Source: Lagopus muta
Taxonomy: Eukaryota > Chordata > Aves > Galliformes > Phasianidae
Direction of reading: 5' to 3'
DNA length: 64,000 bases
Assembly: GCF_023343835.1 (NCBI RefSeq)
Contig: NC_064436.1
Coordinates: 56,767,883-56,831,882 of the forward strand
The number at the start of each line of letters is the position of its first letter. The stretch's first letter is position 1. The translations under genes were made by a program, and so were the position numbers. A model generated the notes under the pieces. That model was not told the DNA's origin. It saw only the letters and a list, made by a program, of their open reading frames with translations, and did no database searches. Positions 13,014-24,583 of the stretch are shown here, one piece after another.

Positions 13014-13168
13014 TAGAATCATAGAATCATAAAATGGTTTGAGTTGGAAGGGACCCTTTAGATCATCTATTTCCAACCCCCCTGCTATAGGCAGGGACAC
13101 CTCTCTCTAGACCACTTGCTCAAAGCCCCATCCAGCCTGGCCTTTAATGCTTCCAGGGAGGAGGCCTT
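13014..13168 (-). mobile_element. CR1 LINE 3' fragment
   Basis: AGAATCATAGAATCATAAAA at the left end, then GAGTTGGAAGGGACCCTTTA and CCATCCAGCCTGGCC, the reverse of a bird CR1 3' end. Confidence 0.88.
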
Positions 13169-15700
13169 ATATGTACCTGTACATGGTCAAGGGAATTACC
13201 TCATCGTTTCTGTTTTCATGCAGCTTTTTATTCTGTGGGGAAAAAAATGCATTGTATTACACAGATGACACCAAAAGCAGATTGCTGTTTGCAATTAAAA
13301 CACCAGTGCAAATAATAAGTAGTTTAAAAAATAACAAACTCTTATGTAAAATAGCTAGATATGAGTGGATAACATATGAGCATATAGAAAATACTGCATG
13401 TCTACCAAGTCTATGAATTACAGACAGGAATATGCATAAAACCTCTTCTTTCTTTGTATCAACAGCAGAAAAATACCAAAGAGATTTGATTCTGTCAGCT
13501 CTAATGAAAGTAAAGCACTGATTTCTCAAGTTTCAATCCAAAAGGCAGCAGGAATTCATCTGGTTTAAGGTTTTTCCTCCCACTGGGATTTGGTACCCAT
13601 GTTTGTGTTTTCCAATTATTACTTTTATGTGTTAGTATTGCCAAATCTTTCTGTGCTTGTCTCCTTCTGATTTTAATAACTAAGAAGATCCCCATAAATT
13701 TGATCTTGCCAATTAGCTGCTCAAATTTGCCATATGCTGCACAGATCAAATTGTTTCTCAGCTATTAGTCTGCACCGTTTGTTCCATGGCAATGCTGTGA
13801 TTGCAGTTTACAAGCAAACAGCATTTCAACTCAGCAAAGAGCAAGATGAAGGTGTATTTTAAAATATGGGGAAGGGAAGAGGGGAAAAAAAGACTTTGTT
13901 TGAAAATCATAGACAAGTTTTTATATCACTTTAGTTGCTGTTGTTGACAGATGCTGATTAAGTATAACTGATTAGGAAATGAAAATGCTACGTTAATGCT
14001 GTGACAATTACTTTGGAGATGTCCTAATTACACTACTGCTCTTAAAGGTAAAGGTAGGCAGTATCTTCAGAAGAAATGGAAAGAACATCTCCAGTCTAGA
14101 TTCTAGTTTGCATGGCTTCTCCTTCTCTTGAAGGGAGAAACAAAAGAAGGAAAGGCTGGTAGTAGAGAAACGAAGAAACTAGAGAGAGGTTAAAAACAGA
14201 GACCATATTGGGACATTGAAAGAAATTGATTTGCTGATAAGGGCATGGAGATTGCAAGTTTCAAAGGTTAATGCTTTATTGGTTTGCTTGTGGTTTCATT
14301 TTTGGTGATGTGCCCAAATCAACTTCCTACTTCGTCACCTAAAAATCAATTTATAATGTGCGCACATGAGGCAACGGAATGTGATAAAGTTGTACCTGAA
14401 TTAGAGCCAGAACATGAGGTCATGTAACCACTTTGGCTTGACACTGTCACTGAAGTAATTAGCCCCGATGAGATGCTCATTAGTTTGGATGCATGGCCAT
14501 AGTAACACAGCTGCAGTGCTTAAGGATCCAAGCCACAGTCTGCAGACGCTGCTGTCTGTACTGTGCAGAGTCAGTTTGGGATTTCTGAGCAGGACAATCC
14601 CTCCTGGACTTCTCTCTTGCATTATCTTCATTCTCAGATTCCCCCCAACCTGACAAGCTGTTAATCATTTTCTGATCACCGAGTCACACCTGCCCCATTC
14701 ATCAGTCCTTGACAGTGCTGAGGACACATCTTCCACTTTTAGCGGACTGTTGCAAATAGTTCCATAGGAACTCATGCCAGCCAAAGGCACAGAAGGCAAA
14801 TCTGGTGCCTCAGCTTGATCAGAAGCATCCCCAGAGCTGAACATAGATGGATGGCTAAACAGATAGTTGTGGCTCATAGATTACATCCTCAGTACTTAGG
14901 ATATTTGAGTCCTCTTCCCCATGTTCTGTCACTCACACATTGCAGAATGACCCATTTTATTTGGGGTTTTTGGCTTCTGATTTTTTTACAGAATGTGAAC
15001 AGTCTCCTTATCACCAGTCCAGACAATGCTTTTCCTACAACTTTTTCCCTCTGTCACATCCATTAATATACTACGGGAGAGATGAGGAGGAAGAGCTGCC
15101 TTTCTTACAAAGATATCTCCTTTCTCCTATCTTCTTGTATCCCAACCATTTGTCTTGGAACTACTTCTAAAGTACATATTACAATTGTCACACTTATACT
15201 ACCCAGTAAATTCTCCTGAAGCATCCCCACTACAAAGGCAACCCCACCACAAAGGCACCAGCCTATTCTTTAAGCAATTATCAGCTCCAAATGCATATTT
15301 ATATGCATTTATATATGTATTTATATGAATTTGTTTCTGAACTTTATGCTTATGACCATCTCACTGTCATGAATCCTGTCCCTAATGCAGAATAATGATT
15401 TATTTTGGTTCTAAACTGTTCTCTAACACTTCTTTACTATTAATTTACTCATTTGTGACAGGAGGTGATGAAAATCTTCTGAAGGTAGGCTTGAAGTGCT
15501 CTGTGGAATGAGTTTCATTTTGCAGAGAGACACTGCGTGCTGACCTAAAGTCAATTGCACACAGTAGCAGAGCAACTTGCAGGATATGTCTCTCCATGGC
15601 TGGGAAAAGCTTTGTTAGGGAAGCTCATGATGTAAGGAAGTTCTTATCACTGTGTATAAAGAGGGAAGAACTTGGCTCAAGGAATGCCTGATCTATACAC
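13169..15700. other. Intergenic upstream of FGFBP1, nothing recognised
   Basis: AT-rich. Overlapping frames near 13257-13749 and 14401-15170 are short and unlike known proteins. Confidence 0.5.
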
Positions 15701-15852
15701 ACACACCTTGTCACCCCACTGTGCTGATGCTTTGTGTGCTAAGACCTGGCACTTCTCCAAGGAGGTGTGTCAAAGGTGAAGGAACATGGCATGGAGGCAT
15801 CCTATTGTGTTGTAACCGTCTTGCTGGAGCCCAGAAGGTGTGTCTCTGCCCT

Positions 15853-15860
15853 TATAAATA
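15853..15860 (+). promoter_or_regulatory. FGFBP1: Candidate TATA box of FGFBP1
   Basis: TATAAATA sits in CCTTATAAATACCGC, with GGTGTGTC motifs upstream at about 15764 and 15837 that resemble CACC/KLF-type boxes. It lies about 30 bases before the proposed first exon and 1.49 kb before the FGFBP1 start codon. Human FGFBP1 is likewise a compact gene with a short 5' non-coding exon. The site is seen; its use is inferred. Confidence 0.6.
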
Positions 15861-15884
15861 CCGCACTGCCTTTACAAGCAGCTC

Positions 15885-15950
15885 CAGTCCTTCTGAGAGA
15901 GACGAGCTGCATCCTGAGTGAAGTTTGGATACCTCTGGCTCCTGGGCAAG
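15885..15950 (+). other. FGFBP1: Proposed FGFBP1 non-coding exon 1
   Basis: This stretch starts about 30 bases after TATAAATA and ends at GGGCAAG|GTATTT, a plausible splice donor (GT at 15951-15952). It contains no ATG. Joined to the acceptor before the coding exon (AG at 17321-17322), it gives a 5'UTR with no upstream start codon, so the first ATG is the FGFBP1 start at 17341. The intron would be about 1.37 kb. The exact transcription start is a guess from TATA spacing. Confidence 0.5.
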
Positions 15951-16964
15951 GTATTTATTTCAGCTATCTTACTTTCACACCGTTCTACTTGTAACTGAAA
16001 GTTACTGCCACATCATTAGTTGTTTTAATTTTCACTTGTTGCGTATTTGTAATAATTGCATATTTGTAACTACCATGGGGTGTTTTCTAAAGAGGGTTTT
16101 ATGCTGTGAAAATCTCTTTGAATAGAATAAGGCAGCAAGTCAGGTAAGAGCTACACAGAAGTGGGACCTGCTCACATCTGCTGCTATCTATGTGTTCTAT
16201 GTGCAGAAAGTTGAATGCTGAAATGGGCTCCTTATTAGCATGCCTCCACATGAATTTCTGCTTTCTAACGTGGCAACTTGGCTGCCGAAATGTGTGTGAT
16301 GGAAACATCTGAACAGTACACTTAGTACACTAAAAGCCACATTTAACCCTCAGCTATTATGGTGTGCTTCACCAGAGCTTTGATCCTGAAAGCTGCCTCA
16401 CAGAGGGAAACACCTACAGAAATAAATGCATTCTGTACACGGCAGCTTTAGGCACATCCAATTGTACTACAGGTGCCTTCAAAAGCAAAAAGCAGTTCTG
16501 TTTGTGCAGTAGGCAAGACAAGAAAAAAATGCATCTGTAGTTACTTTTCAGTTTATGAAAAAAATATTTTATTTGTAATAGAAAGCTCTTACATACCAGC
16601 GTACCAAGTGGATTAAGAAAATTTACAGGATGCCTAGTAAATAATTATGCTCTATTTCTATTTAGCACAGAGGCTGGAGTCGAAATGACTCATGTGACAT
16701 TCACAAAATGGGAGATGGTGGACATAGCAGCAGCTTTGTATGGCATAGCTTCAGATATCCATCTCAAACTGACAAGTCCTGTGGCCAAATTCTGTCTGGG
16801 ATTGCAGAAGGGATTGCAATTAGGGTTCCTCAGTCACTAGGCAGGAGCGTATCTTGGGAAAGAGTCTCTTCTGTTTCACACCGTTCAGATATAATAATAT
16901 GTAATGGTTCTAGAAACCAGGTACTGTGCACATGGAGAACAGAGGATCTTCCCAGTAACATCAA

Positions 16965-17195
16965 AGAATCATAGAATCATTGAGACTGGAAAAGACCTGT
17001 AAGATCATCTAGTCTAATCATCCATCTACCACCAATACTTCCCACTAAACCATGTCCCTCAGTGCCACATCTCCATGTTTCCTTAACACCTTCAGGGATG
17101 GTGACTCCATCACCTCCCTGGACAGCCTGTGTCAATGCCTCATTGCTCTTTAGGAGACAAAATTCTTCCTAATACACCACCTGAACCTTCCCCCT
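16965..17195 (-). mobile_element. CR1 LINE 3' fragment inside the proposed FGFBP1 intron
   Basis: AGAATCATAGAATCATTGAG begins the reversed CR1 end. It is followed by GGAAAAGACCTGTAAGATCA, CCATGTCCCTCAGTGCCACA and CTCCCTGGACAGCCTGTGTC. It ends only about 125 bases before the splice acceptor of the FGFBP1 coding exon. Confidence 0.88.
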
Positions 17196-17320
17196 GGCAG
17201 AGAGGTTCTAATAGGTATCGTTCTAACAGATATCAAGGAGCCAGTCTGAACTCCTGCAGCTATCAAATAAAGTCCAGTAGGAAGTGAAAATGTTTTAATG
17301 ACTGTATGTTTTTGTTTTGA

Positions 17321-17322
17321 AG
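17321..17322 (+). other. FGFBP1: Splice acceptor of FGFBP1 coding exon
   Basis: The T-rich tract TGTATGTTTTTGTTTTGAAG precedes GCAAATAACG, 18 bases before the start codon. It is a good acceptor and explains why the frame is open slightly upstream of the ATG. Confidence 0.65.
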
Positions 17323-17340
17323 GCAAATAACGAGCAAAAC

Positions 17341-18051
17341 ATGTGGATTAAAAATGTTGGACTCCTGTGTGTGTTGATTCTGGTGTCCCAGATGCTACTC
17401 ACCAGCTGTGAAAGGCAGGAGAGAAGAAAGGGGAAACAAGGCATAGAGCACGGTGGGAAAAAACAGACCGAATCAAACCCAGAGAGAGAAAAAGGGCGGA
17501 AACCAAAAGGAGGAAAGGCATCTCCTAAAGGCAAATTTAAATCCAAAGAAAATGCTGACTGCACCTGGGCGGTGACCGACATGAGTGCTGCAACTGTGCA
17601 CATCGAGTGCAGGAATGGGGACAGTGTGTTCTGGTGTGAGTTCTCTGGGGACCCCTCCACCTGCCCACACTATGCAGCAAATCAGAAGTCCTACTGGAAG
17701 CAGGTCTCCCGCTCCCTGAAGAAGCAGAAGCAGATCTGCCAAGACCCCAGGAGCATGCTAAAATCTAAAATATGCAGGAAAGGCCCACAAAGCGCTCACC
17801 TCAAGCTGACACGCTCAAGCCTCCTGGCAGCAGAGGGCCCTGCCAAAGAGCACCCAGCTCACCATGCTGCAGAGGATGCCCAAGTCCCAGCAGCTTCTGA
17901 GACTGGAAAACAGCCAGAACACAGCCCTCCAGACTGTGTGGAAGACGTAGATTACATCGATCAGAAGAAGGTGGCTGAGGAATACTGCCCAGAGAGTTTG
18001 CTGTCTTTATGCAACTTCTTCATCACCATGGTGCAAGACAAAAAGTGCTGA
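17341..18051 (+). CDS. FGFBP1: Fibroblast growth factor-binding protein 1
   Basis: Intact single-exon frame of 236 residues (human 234). FGFBP1 is a secreted heparin-binding carrier that releases FGFs such as FGF2 from matrix heparan sulfate and presents them to receptors. Visible parts: a signal peptide (about residues 1-23, core GLLCVLILVSQMLL); a Lys/Arg-rich basic stretch (about 24-72) expected to bind heparin; and a cysteine core starting at DCTWAV (Cys74). All ten cysteines of the human protein have counterparts (74, 90, 99, 108, 133, 145, 199, 216, 224, 236). YWKQVSRSLKKQKQIC matches human YWKQVARNLRSQKDIC. The C-terminal FGF-binding region, CVEDVDYIDQKK to VQDKKC, matches human CVEDPD to VQDTSC. 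The ATG at 17341 is the first in the frame (the codons before it are UTR) and has A at -3. The linker at 150-198 is the most divergent part. FGFBP2 is excluded by the VQDKKC ending. Confidence 0.97.
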   Translation: MWIKNVGLLCVLILVSQMLLTSCERQERRKGKQGIEHGGKKQTESNPEREKGRKPKGGKASPKGKFKSKENADCTWAVTDMSAATVHIECRNGDSVFWCEFSGDPSTCPHYAANQKSYWKQVSRSLKKQKQICQDPRSMLKSKICRKGPQSAHLKLTRSSLLAAEGPAKEHPAHHAAEDAQVPAASETGKQPEHSPPDCVEDVDYIDQKKVAEEYCPESLLSLCNFFITMVQDKKC

Positions 18052-18445
18052 GGATGTGTTTGTAAAGTTCTGCATCACAACAGTCTGATCTCACTGAAAT
18101 TACTGCAAACTCCCAGGTTTTATTCTCCTGTTATATAGTGTACATAGGAAAAAAAAAAAGACATAAAGCTGTATATTTATATATTTTTCAGATTTTGTTT
18201 TTACACGACAGACGACACTTGGTACAGTTGAAGATGTTACAGATTTCATTTGCACACATGTTTCTACACAAGCATTACCTGTTGATGTTACGTACTCTGC
18301 ACAGAGGTATCTAAGCAGTCTCTTTGCCCCCCTTTGAGCTGTGCTAGCCAAAGGGATGAGTTTGGTGCTATGCACTCCTCAGTTATGTACTCTGCATTTG
18401 ACCTAAAAATTACTAAGAAAAAATAAACTTCAAGATATATTTAAA
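18052..18445 (+). other. FGFBP1: FGFBP1 3'UTR
   Basis: Non-coding A/T-rich tail after the TGA at 18049-18051, up to just past the polyadenylation signal at 18422. It includes an A-run at 18149-18160 and TATATTTATATATTTT-like AU-rich sequence near 18172-18190. Such sequence can lower mRNA stability, although no classic ATTTA cluster is seen. Confidence 0.65.
18422..18427 (+). terminator. FGFBP1: Polyadenylation signal of FGFBP1
   Basis: Canonical AATAAA 371 bases after the stop, followed by GTGTGTTG at about 18455, a GT-rich downstream element. Confidence 0.7.
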
Positions 18446-21407
18446 ATATTCTCTGTGTGTTGAATTAAACTTCTCTGGAATTGCTGAGTTTTTCTGAAAG
18501 GCTGGTCATTCACAAGACCTAGGCGAAGTATTGCCTATACAGCTGTTTTAACAAACCTTCTGCAGCTTTGCAGAATTCAGCCAGAGCATTCAATGATTTT
18601 ATTTGAGGGAAATAAACTATTATTTGTTTGAAATCATCGTGATAATGAAGGGTGGCAGGATTTTCATATTTTCATAATTTTACAAAAAAATTTTGGCTTT
18701 CCCAACTCATCAAAAGATGACAGAAAACTTTGCAAACTTCAGTTCTTTCATTTCTCCTATATTATGAAGCATGTTTTACTTTTCTGTGGTAGGGAAACTG
18801 AGACACAGAGATTAAATGGCCTGCCCAAGTTCACTTCTGTTGCAGGGCTGAACTTTTCCTCCAGCAGCTGAAGAACTTACGCTCACCGCTGCCTCTGTAT
18901 TTCTTCGAAGTTCCATTGCCTGCTCTCTACATATATGGAAAACACTAATAAATCCTTTTCCATTTGTTAGACTTCATCTGTATTTAAAAAACATTAATAA
19001 TAATCCAACTCTACAAGAATAGAAATTTTAGAAAATTTCAAGCCAAATGCTGACAGTTGATCTTTGGAAACATTTAAAACTTCAGCTGAAAGAAAAATGT
19101 GCAAGTTACACTTTTCTAGTGGCAGTAGGCTGGAAAGGAAGGTCTGCTGCCACAGTGAAAAAACTTCCTTGAAATACAATTTCCCTGATCATTCCTAGCA
19201 GATTAACATAGCATTTCTGTCCCTTGAGAAAATAAAACCCATTCCTTTTTGTAATTATCTCACTGCTAAGACCTGGGCTGACCCCAAAATTTTAAAGAAT
19301 ATTCATAAGATGAGTTGTTATGAGTAACCTTTTATTTAAATCAACATGTCTGGGGAGGATGTTTTAATGCTGCTCTGGCGTGTTGCTATATTCAAGACAA
19401 ATGTCTTAAATGTAGGATGCTGCTATTAGTCAAACTGTGTTATTTCAGAAGGATTCAGCTGTATTTTAGTTAAGTCCAAATGACAAGAAGGAGGTAGATA
19501 CTTCTTACTGAAGTTTGAGCCTTACATGCCTTGTGGATACAGGGGGTATTCCCAGGCTGTCTGGTGCAAGTATTGTTAGACCAATGCCCACAGTAAAGCA
19601 AAATTTCCATAAAGAGGCATTAGTGCTATATTCCAAGCAGACTGAAAGACACAGCCATTCTGGTGCCACATTGGGTGGAAAGATAGCTACCCACTTCTTA
19701 TTATTAATGTAGATATGCAGGTATGGAGTTTCAGCTTCTAGAAACGTTGTGTTTCAGCCTGCACCACTTCACAGTGGAAAAATGCTGAAATAAGGCCAGA
19801 AGATGCAGAGGAAGGATGACTAGTGCACATACGGCTCAGCCAACCATATACTGTAGCAATTAGTGATAAATATCTAATCTAGTATACAGCTACCAGTATA
19901 ATAACGTCAGATTACAACCAGAGCTCTAGACAAGGCTGAATTAAGAGGCTCAGTTGCTCCAGATACTCTGGAAAAAGTCCAGTCCTAACTACCCTTAGCT
20001 GCTGTTACCCTCCCAAGTACTAACATCAGCAATTGGTTGCCTGAAGTGTGATCCACCCCTTGGGATCTCCAGGAGGCACTGCTCAGCTCTGTGGCTGTTG
20101 GCCAGCCATGCACATGGAGCTAGTGACATATTCCCAAAGCAAATTCCAGCCTGAGATTCCGGAGCTGTGACTGTGTCTCTGCCTGCTGGACTGTCAGCAC
20201 GTGTGGGAGCTGCACTCTCCTCTCCACGGATGAATGACATTGTGTTTCCGTGTCTTCATTGTCTTGTTTTCTTCCAGGACTGACTGCTACCCTCTTGCAT
20301 GGATCTTTCCAGAAGGAAAACACTTGAATCTTAGCAGTTCCAGGGTGCATTTCAGCTGAGATGTATGGGATATTTCCAGTACCCCAGAAGGACTACAACG
20401 TCATGGGCAGCCATAGACTTCAGTGACTACATAGACCACAGGTCTACAGTTAAGTGCATCTAAGCTTTCAGCATGCTTAGCAAACCTTGTGTTTCAGTCA
20501 TGCATCTACAATCACTTGACTACAATTGCTGGGAGCTGCTCTCTTCTGAGCACTTACAGGGCCACTTGGGTTGATATAACATTGGTCCTTCTGGAGTCAA
20601 GCAGGTTAAATAAAATATTTTCTGGCATTCACCTTAGGGTCTATGATCATTCTGAAAAACTTCACTGTTGACTCTACTCTGCATATCTTAGTGGTGGTAC
20701 TGAATTTTCTAACACCATCTTTAGCAGAACAAGAGGGAACAAACGGATTTAAATTATGCCTGTGCAGCCTAGGACTTCTGCACCTTTCAACCTTCAACAA
20801 AGTTCAGAGAAACTAAGAGTTAAAAGGAGATTAAAAACATCAAAGTTAAGCATTTTTTGGAAGTTATTTGCTAGTACTTGATAGTCTTATCTAGAAAATC
20901 TAAGATGTAATTCTATACTCACTAGGAAATGGGGGGATGTTATTAGTGAACAACAAATAACTCTGGCAGTGCAGCACGACTTAAGACTTTGTAAAATTTC
21001 AGCTCCTTTAATTTTAAAGTTTCTATTCTTTCATTATTTTCTGTAGTATATATTTCACACACACAATCTCATTTTAATGAGTTTCCGCTTCTTTTGCAAC
21101 CTCTTTTATTCGTTTACCACTTTGGCAGCAGTACAGGTTACACATCTAATCTCTCCTGTTTCACAGCTGCTTGTAGGAGAACAGAGCTGGGTGAGTCAAC
21201 TTTCCTGCTCCCAAGAGGGCCCTACCCTCCTCTTTCCCTGAGGGGGCCAATGAGTACCTACCGCCTGATATCACCTCACCTGAATTTGGCCAACCATTGC
21301 AGAGACTCAGTGTTCAGACATGACATATTTTACACTGCTGTGCTCAAGTCATGTAGGCATAGTTCAACCTAGATAACAAATTCCACTCCCTTTTCCACTT
21401 TTACCTG

Positions 21408-21452
21408 GTTGGTTTTTTTGTTGTTTTGGTTTTTTTGGTTTTTTTTTTTTTC
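21408..21452. repeat. T/G-rich low-complexity tract
   Basis: Runs of T broken by GG and GTTG; simple sequence. Confidence 0.7.
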
Positions 21453-22058
21453 TGATGCTGCCCTGAGCAAGGCAGCTCCGTACTTGTTGGTAGCTGCTGC
21501 GCCTCACCCATGTCTTTCCCTGGATCTCATTCCATTTCAATATATTTTATTGTGTGTTCCTCTAGGCTATTTCCAAGAATGGTAACGATTTGTTTAGCAC
21601 ACTGGGACTTGATCAAATAGGAAAACCCATCTTTGAGGCTATTCCAGCAAAAAAGAGATTTGCAGTCTTGTCACCAGGGTAGTGGTAGCATCTCCTCCCT
21701 CACTGGAGCACATACAGCAGCACAGTTGGTAGTCTAACAAATCCTATTGATCTCAAGACCATTGTAGGTATTCCTGTGTTCTAATATCTTTCAGTGTCTT
21801 TCTGCTCTTTCCCTTGAAAGGACAGGGTATCCCTGAAACCCATTTGCAATGGTCAAAACCCTCAAAGAACCAGAGAGGAGAAGTCAGTGTTACAAGAACC
21901 TTGACTCTGTTTGAGTGATAAGACGTGGAAAGATTGAAGTTTCTAAAAATCACTCTGGTGCCTCACTTGCTCCTTCCATTGTCATCACAGCTGTGAGACA
22001 GTACAGGGATTTTTGTAAGCAGAAGGGACTGGCTATGTCACAGATCATTTTACTTGTT

Positions 22059-22100
22059 TGTAGAACAAACAGTAACGTATGTAGAACATACAGTAACATA
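22059..22100 (+). repeat. 21-base tandem duplication, two copies
   Basis: Copies TGTAGAACAAACAGTAACG(TA) at 22059-22079 and TGTAGAACATACAGTAACA(TA) at 22080-22100 differ at two positions. Confidence 0.85.
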
Positions 22101-23571
22101 TGCATTGTAGTTGAAATTCTCTCTTTAAAGAGGACTGATGTAACAGGTTTCTCTGGAAATGTTCTCCTATCCATGTGAAGTATGTGTTTCATACCATTAC
22201 TGGAACTTCTTCCAGGCTGCTTGTAGATTCCACTTGAAAGAGCTGTTTTAAGGCAAAGAAGTGGTAAGCAAGAAGTGACAGAACTGTGAAGACTTCCCTT
22301 CAGCTTGTTGCCACCTGACTGCCTCAGTCACTGATCAGATCCAGCACCATGTAGAAATGATAAGTTTAATTATTCTGAAGCTGCCAGGGGACCGTGGAAG
22401 CATTACGCTGATTTCCAGGCAACAGACACATCAAAGGGACCTCGTTATATAATGAGAGACTGCAACATGTCCAAAGCTGCCTGTGAGTATGCACATGTAA
22501 GCACTGTGGTGCTTTGTGTATGCTAAGGGAAAGGAGCTAATGTTAAGATGGATCCTAAAGTCCAGAAATTACAATGTTATCTGTAACAGCAATGTATCCT
22601 ATACATCAACGATATGTGTAGTAATTACATATAATAAGTCTGCTTAGATAACAGGATATTTTAAAAATAATGAGTTATGTTTACATCTGTTGCCTGAAAG
22701 TGACGTGGTTTCTGGAGTCACTGAGAGAGAGGTGGTATGATTCTCTGGAAAATCTGGAAGTGCTTTTGGGCTGTTCCACAGCTGCTCCTCCTATTCCTTG
22801 TTCCAAAGGGCCCTCTCATGGATAACTGCATGTCTGCAGTGCAGGCTTCCAGGACATTTTGTCTTATATGGCTCTAGGTATGAATGTGGTCGTTGCCCAG
22901 CATGTATGGCAGCCTGCAGACCTTAGGTCCTACAGAGTGTGTTCCAGTTAAGTGTTGATCTCAGAGATCCTTTGTTCCTCATTTACATGTTCAAACAACA
23001 CCAAAGTGAGCTAAAGCAGTCAGTTTGTGGACAAAAAAGTTGGGACACTAGGGGATGTTGGTTTGTGTACGACATTGTATAAATTCATTGAGCATTCAAT
23101 GAGCAAAGCATTAGGGATTGCATGGACTGCTGCTGAAGGGCTGTTGGAGCTGGCAGCAATCCATTCCTGTTAACAATCAGGTTGCTGGTTGGAAAGGGTT
23201 GTTGGAGCTCCCAGGTCGCCATCACTGTAAGAGAGATGACGTTAATTTTGGCCAGTGTTCAGCTGGATAACTACACTCTATCCAGATGATTTCCAGAATT
23301 TCAATCTGTTGCACCTTTGGCAAAATGTAGTGAGAAGCTCCAGGCCATGGAATTGGAGCAATATTAACAGAAATGGCATGCATAAATTTGGTTTGTTTTT
23401 TCAAACTAAAAAGAAAGAAAATATATGTACAAAATAAATGTGAAGAAATAATCACGTGAGATTCTGTAGGAGTGAGGACAAAAAAATCTATCTCCATAAA
23501 TAAAAGTCTGAAGTACATTGCTACGTTATTTAGGGAAAGAATAAAAAAGAGGAAAGACCTATTTTAACATA

Positions 23572-23606
23572 TATTATATATATATATAACAACATAACAT
23601 ATATAT
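23572..23606. repeat. AT-rich dinucleotide tract
   Basis: Repeated TATA/CATATA units around 23572-23606; simple repeat. Confidence 0.7.
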
Positions 23607-24143
23607 TAACGCAGTAATATCATTATCAGAAGTAAAACAAATGCTGTCATGGTTTCATGGTTTTAGAAATAATTCTTAGACTTTGAATATGCAATTTTTC
23701 CTCATCCAGCTGGAGTATATTTCCAAGTAAAGTTGTGGTGGAGTTTCCCTTTTCAAAAGCTGGCAATGTTTAGCTGGACACCACCACTATCATATGTAAT
23801 ATTTCTTTCTTGACTTTATAAGCCAATCCCATATCTTTATCTGCATATTCAAGCAGCAACTTGTTTTACAGGCCTGGGTGGGAATGGAAGAATCAACCAA
23901 GACCTGTCAAAGACAAGGATCCCTCCAGAAGCATATAACGTAAATATGTGTTATAAATATAACATAAATTCATGTCTCCTTCTTCTCTGACACAAAGTCA
24001 AGCGTATGGAAAACAAAAGAATAAATAACTGTATTAAAGCAGGCTTAGTGAGGTTTGGTGAGCCCATACAAGCTCCTGAGTCAACATGTGCTTAGTAGAT
24101 ATTTGAATTTCTCTAAAAACTGAAGACATCCCTTTTTCCTAAC

Positions 24144-24165
24144 TTTTTTTTTTTTTTTTTTTTTT
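24144..24165. repeat. Poly-T tract (22 T)
   Basis: Uninterrupted T run with no recognised retrocopy body beside it. Confidence 0.85.
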
Positions 24166-24517
24166 GTGCCTATTATTGCAGTTCTGAGGCTACTTTAATG
24201 CTTAATTTAAGCTTTTATTAGGAGATGATCATACAGGACCATGCCTGTAAGGCTGTTCTGAATTTGCTGTATGCTTGCTCCTGCAGTTAGCTTTGGCAAG
24301 GATTGTCTTTGACTGTCTTTGGAAGTAGCATAAGATTTACTTAGTGATAAAAACTTACCCTCCTATGGAGCACCAATCTTCATATCACCCTTCCTATCTC
24401 TAGCCAAATGAATGTTGAATTTGGCTTCTGCTTTGCATTTGAAAACTTTCTGGTTTTATTCCTTGAGAGGCCCTGTGTTTCACTTTTGAGGTGCCATTTT
24501 TGAGGTTTTGAGGTTTT

Positions 24518-24583
24518 GGGGGGTTGGAACTACATGATCCTTGAGGTCCCTTCCAACCTGGGTGATTCTGTGATTCTGTGATT
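24518..24583 (+). mobile_element. CR1 LINE 3' tip
   Basis: GGGGGGTTGGAACTACATGA, then TCCTTGAGGTCCCTTCCAAC and three GTGATTCT units: the terminal ~70 bases of a fairly young CR1. Confidence 0.9.

Larger units (their letters stand above)
18446..24500. other. Intergenic between FGFBP1 and CD38, nothing recognised
   Basis: About 6 kb with no CR1 and no convincing exon. Contains a T-rich stretch (21408-21452), a 21-base tandem duplication (22059-22100), an AT dinucleotide tract (23572-23606) and a T22 run (24144-24165). Confidence 0.5.

Noticed and set aside
15295-15336. Repeated ATGCATATTTATATG text as a promoter or origin
   Set aside because: It is simple AT-rich sequence with no supporting context.
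17317-17340. Upstream extension of FGFBP1 (eight codons before the ATG)
   Set aside because: The frame is open but starts at a TTG, and a splice acceptor lies inside it. The ATG at 17341 directly precedes the signal peptide.
17295-17742. Open frames of 121 and 89 codons on the minus strand across FGFBP1
   Set aside because: They are shadows of the FGFBP1 coding exon.
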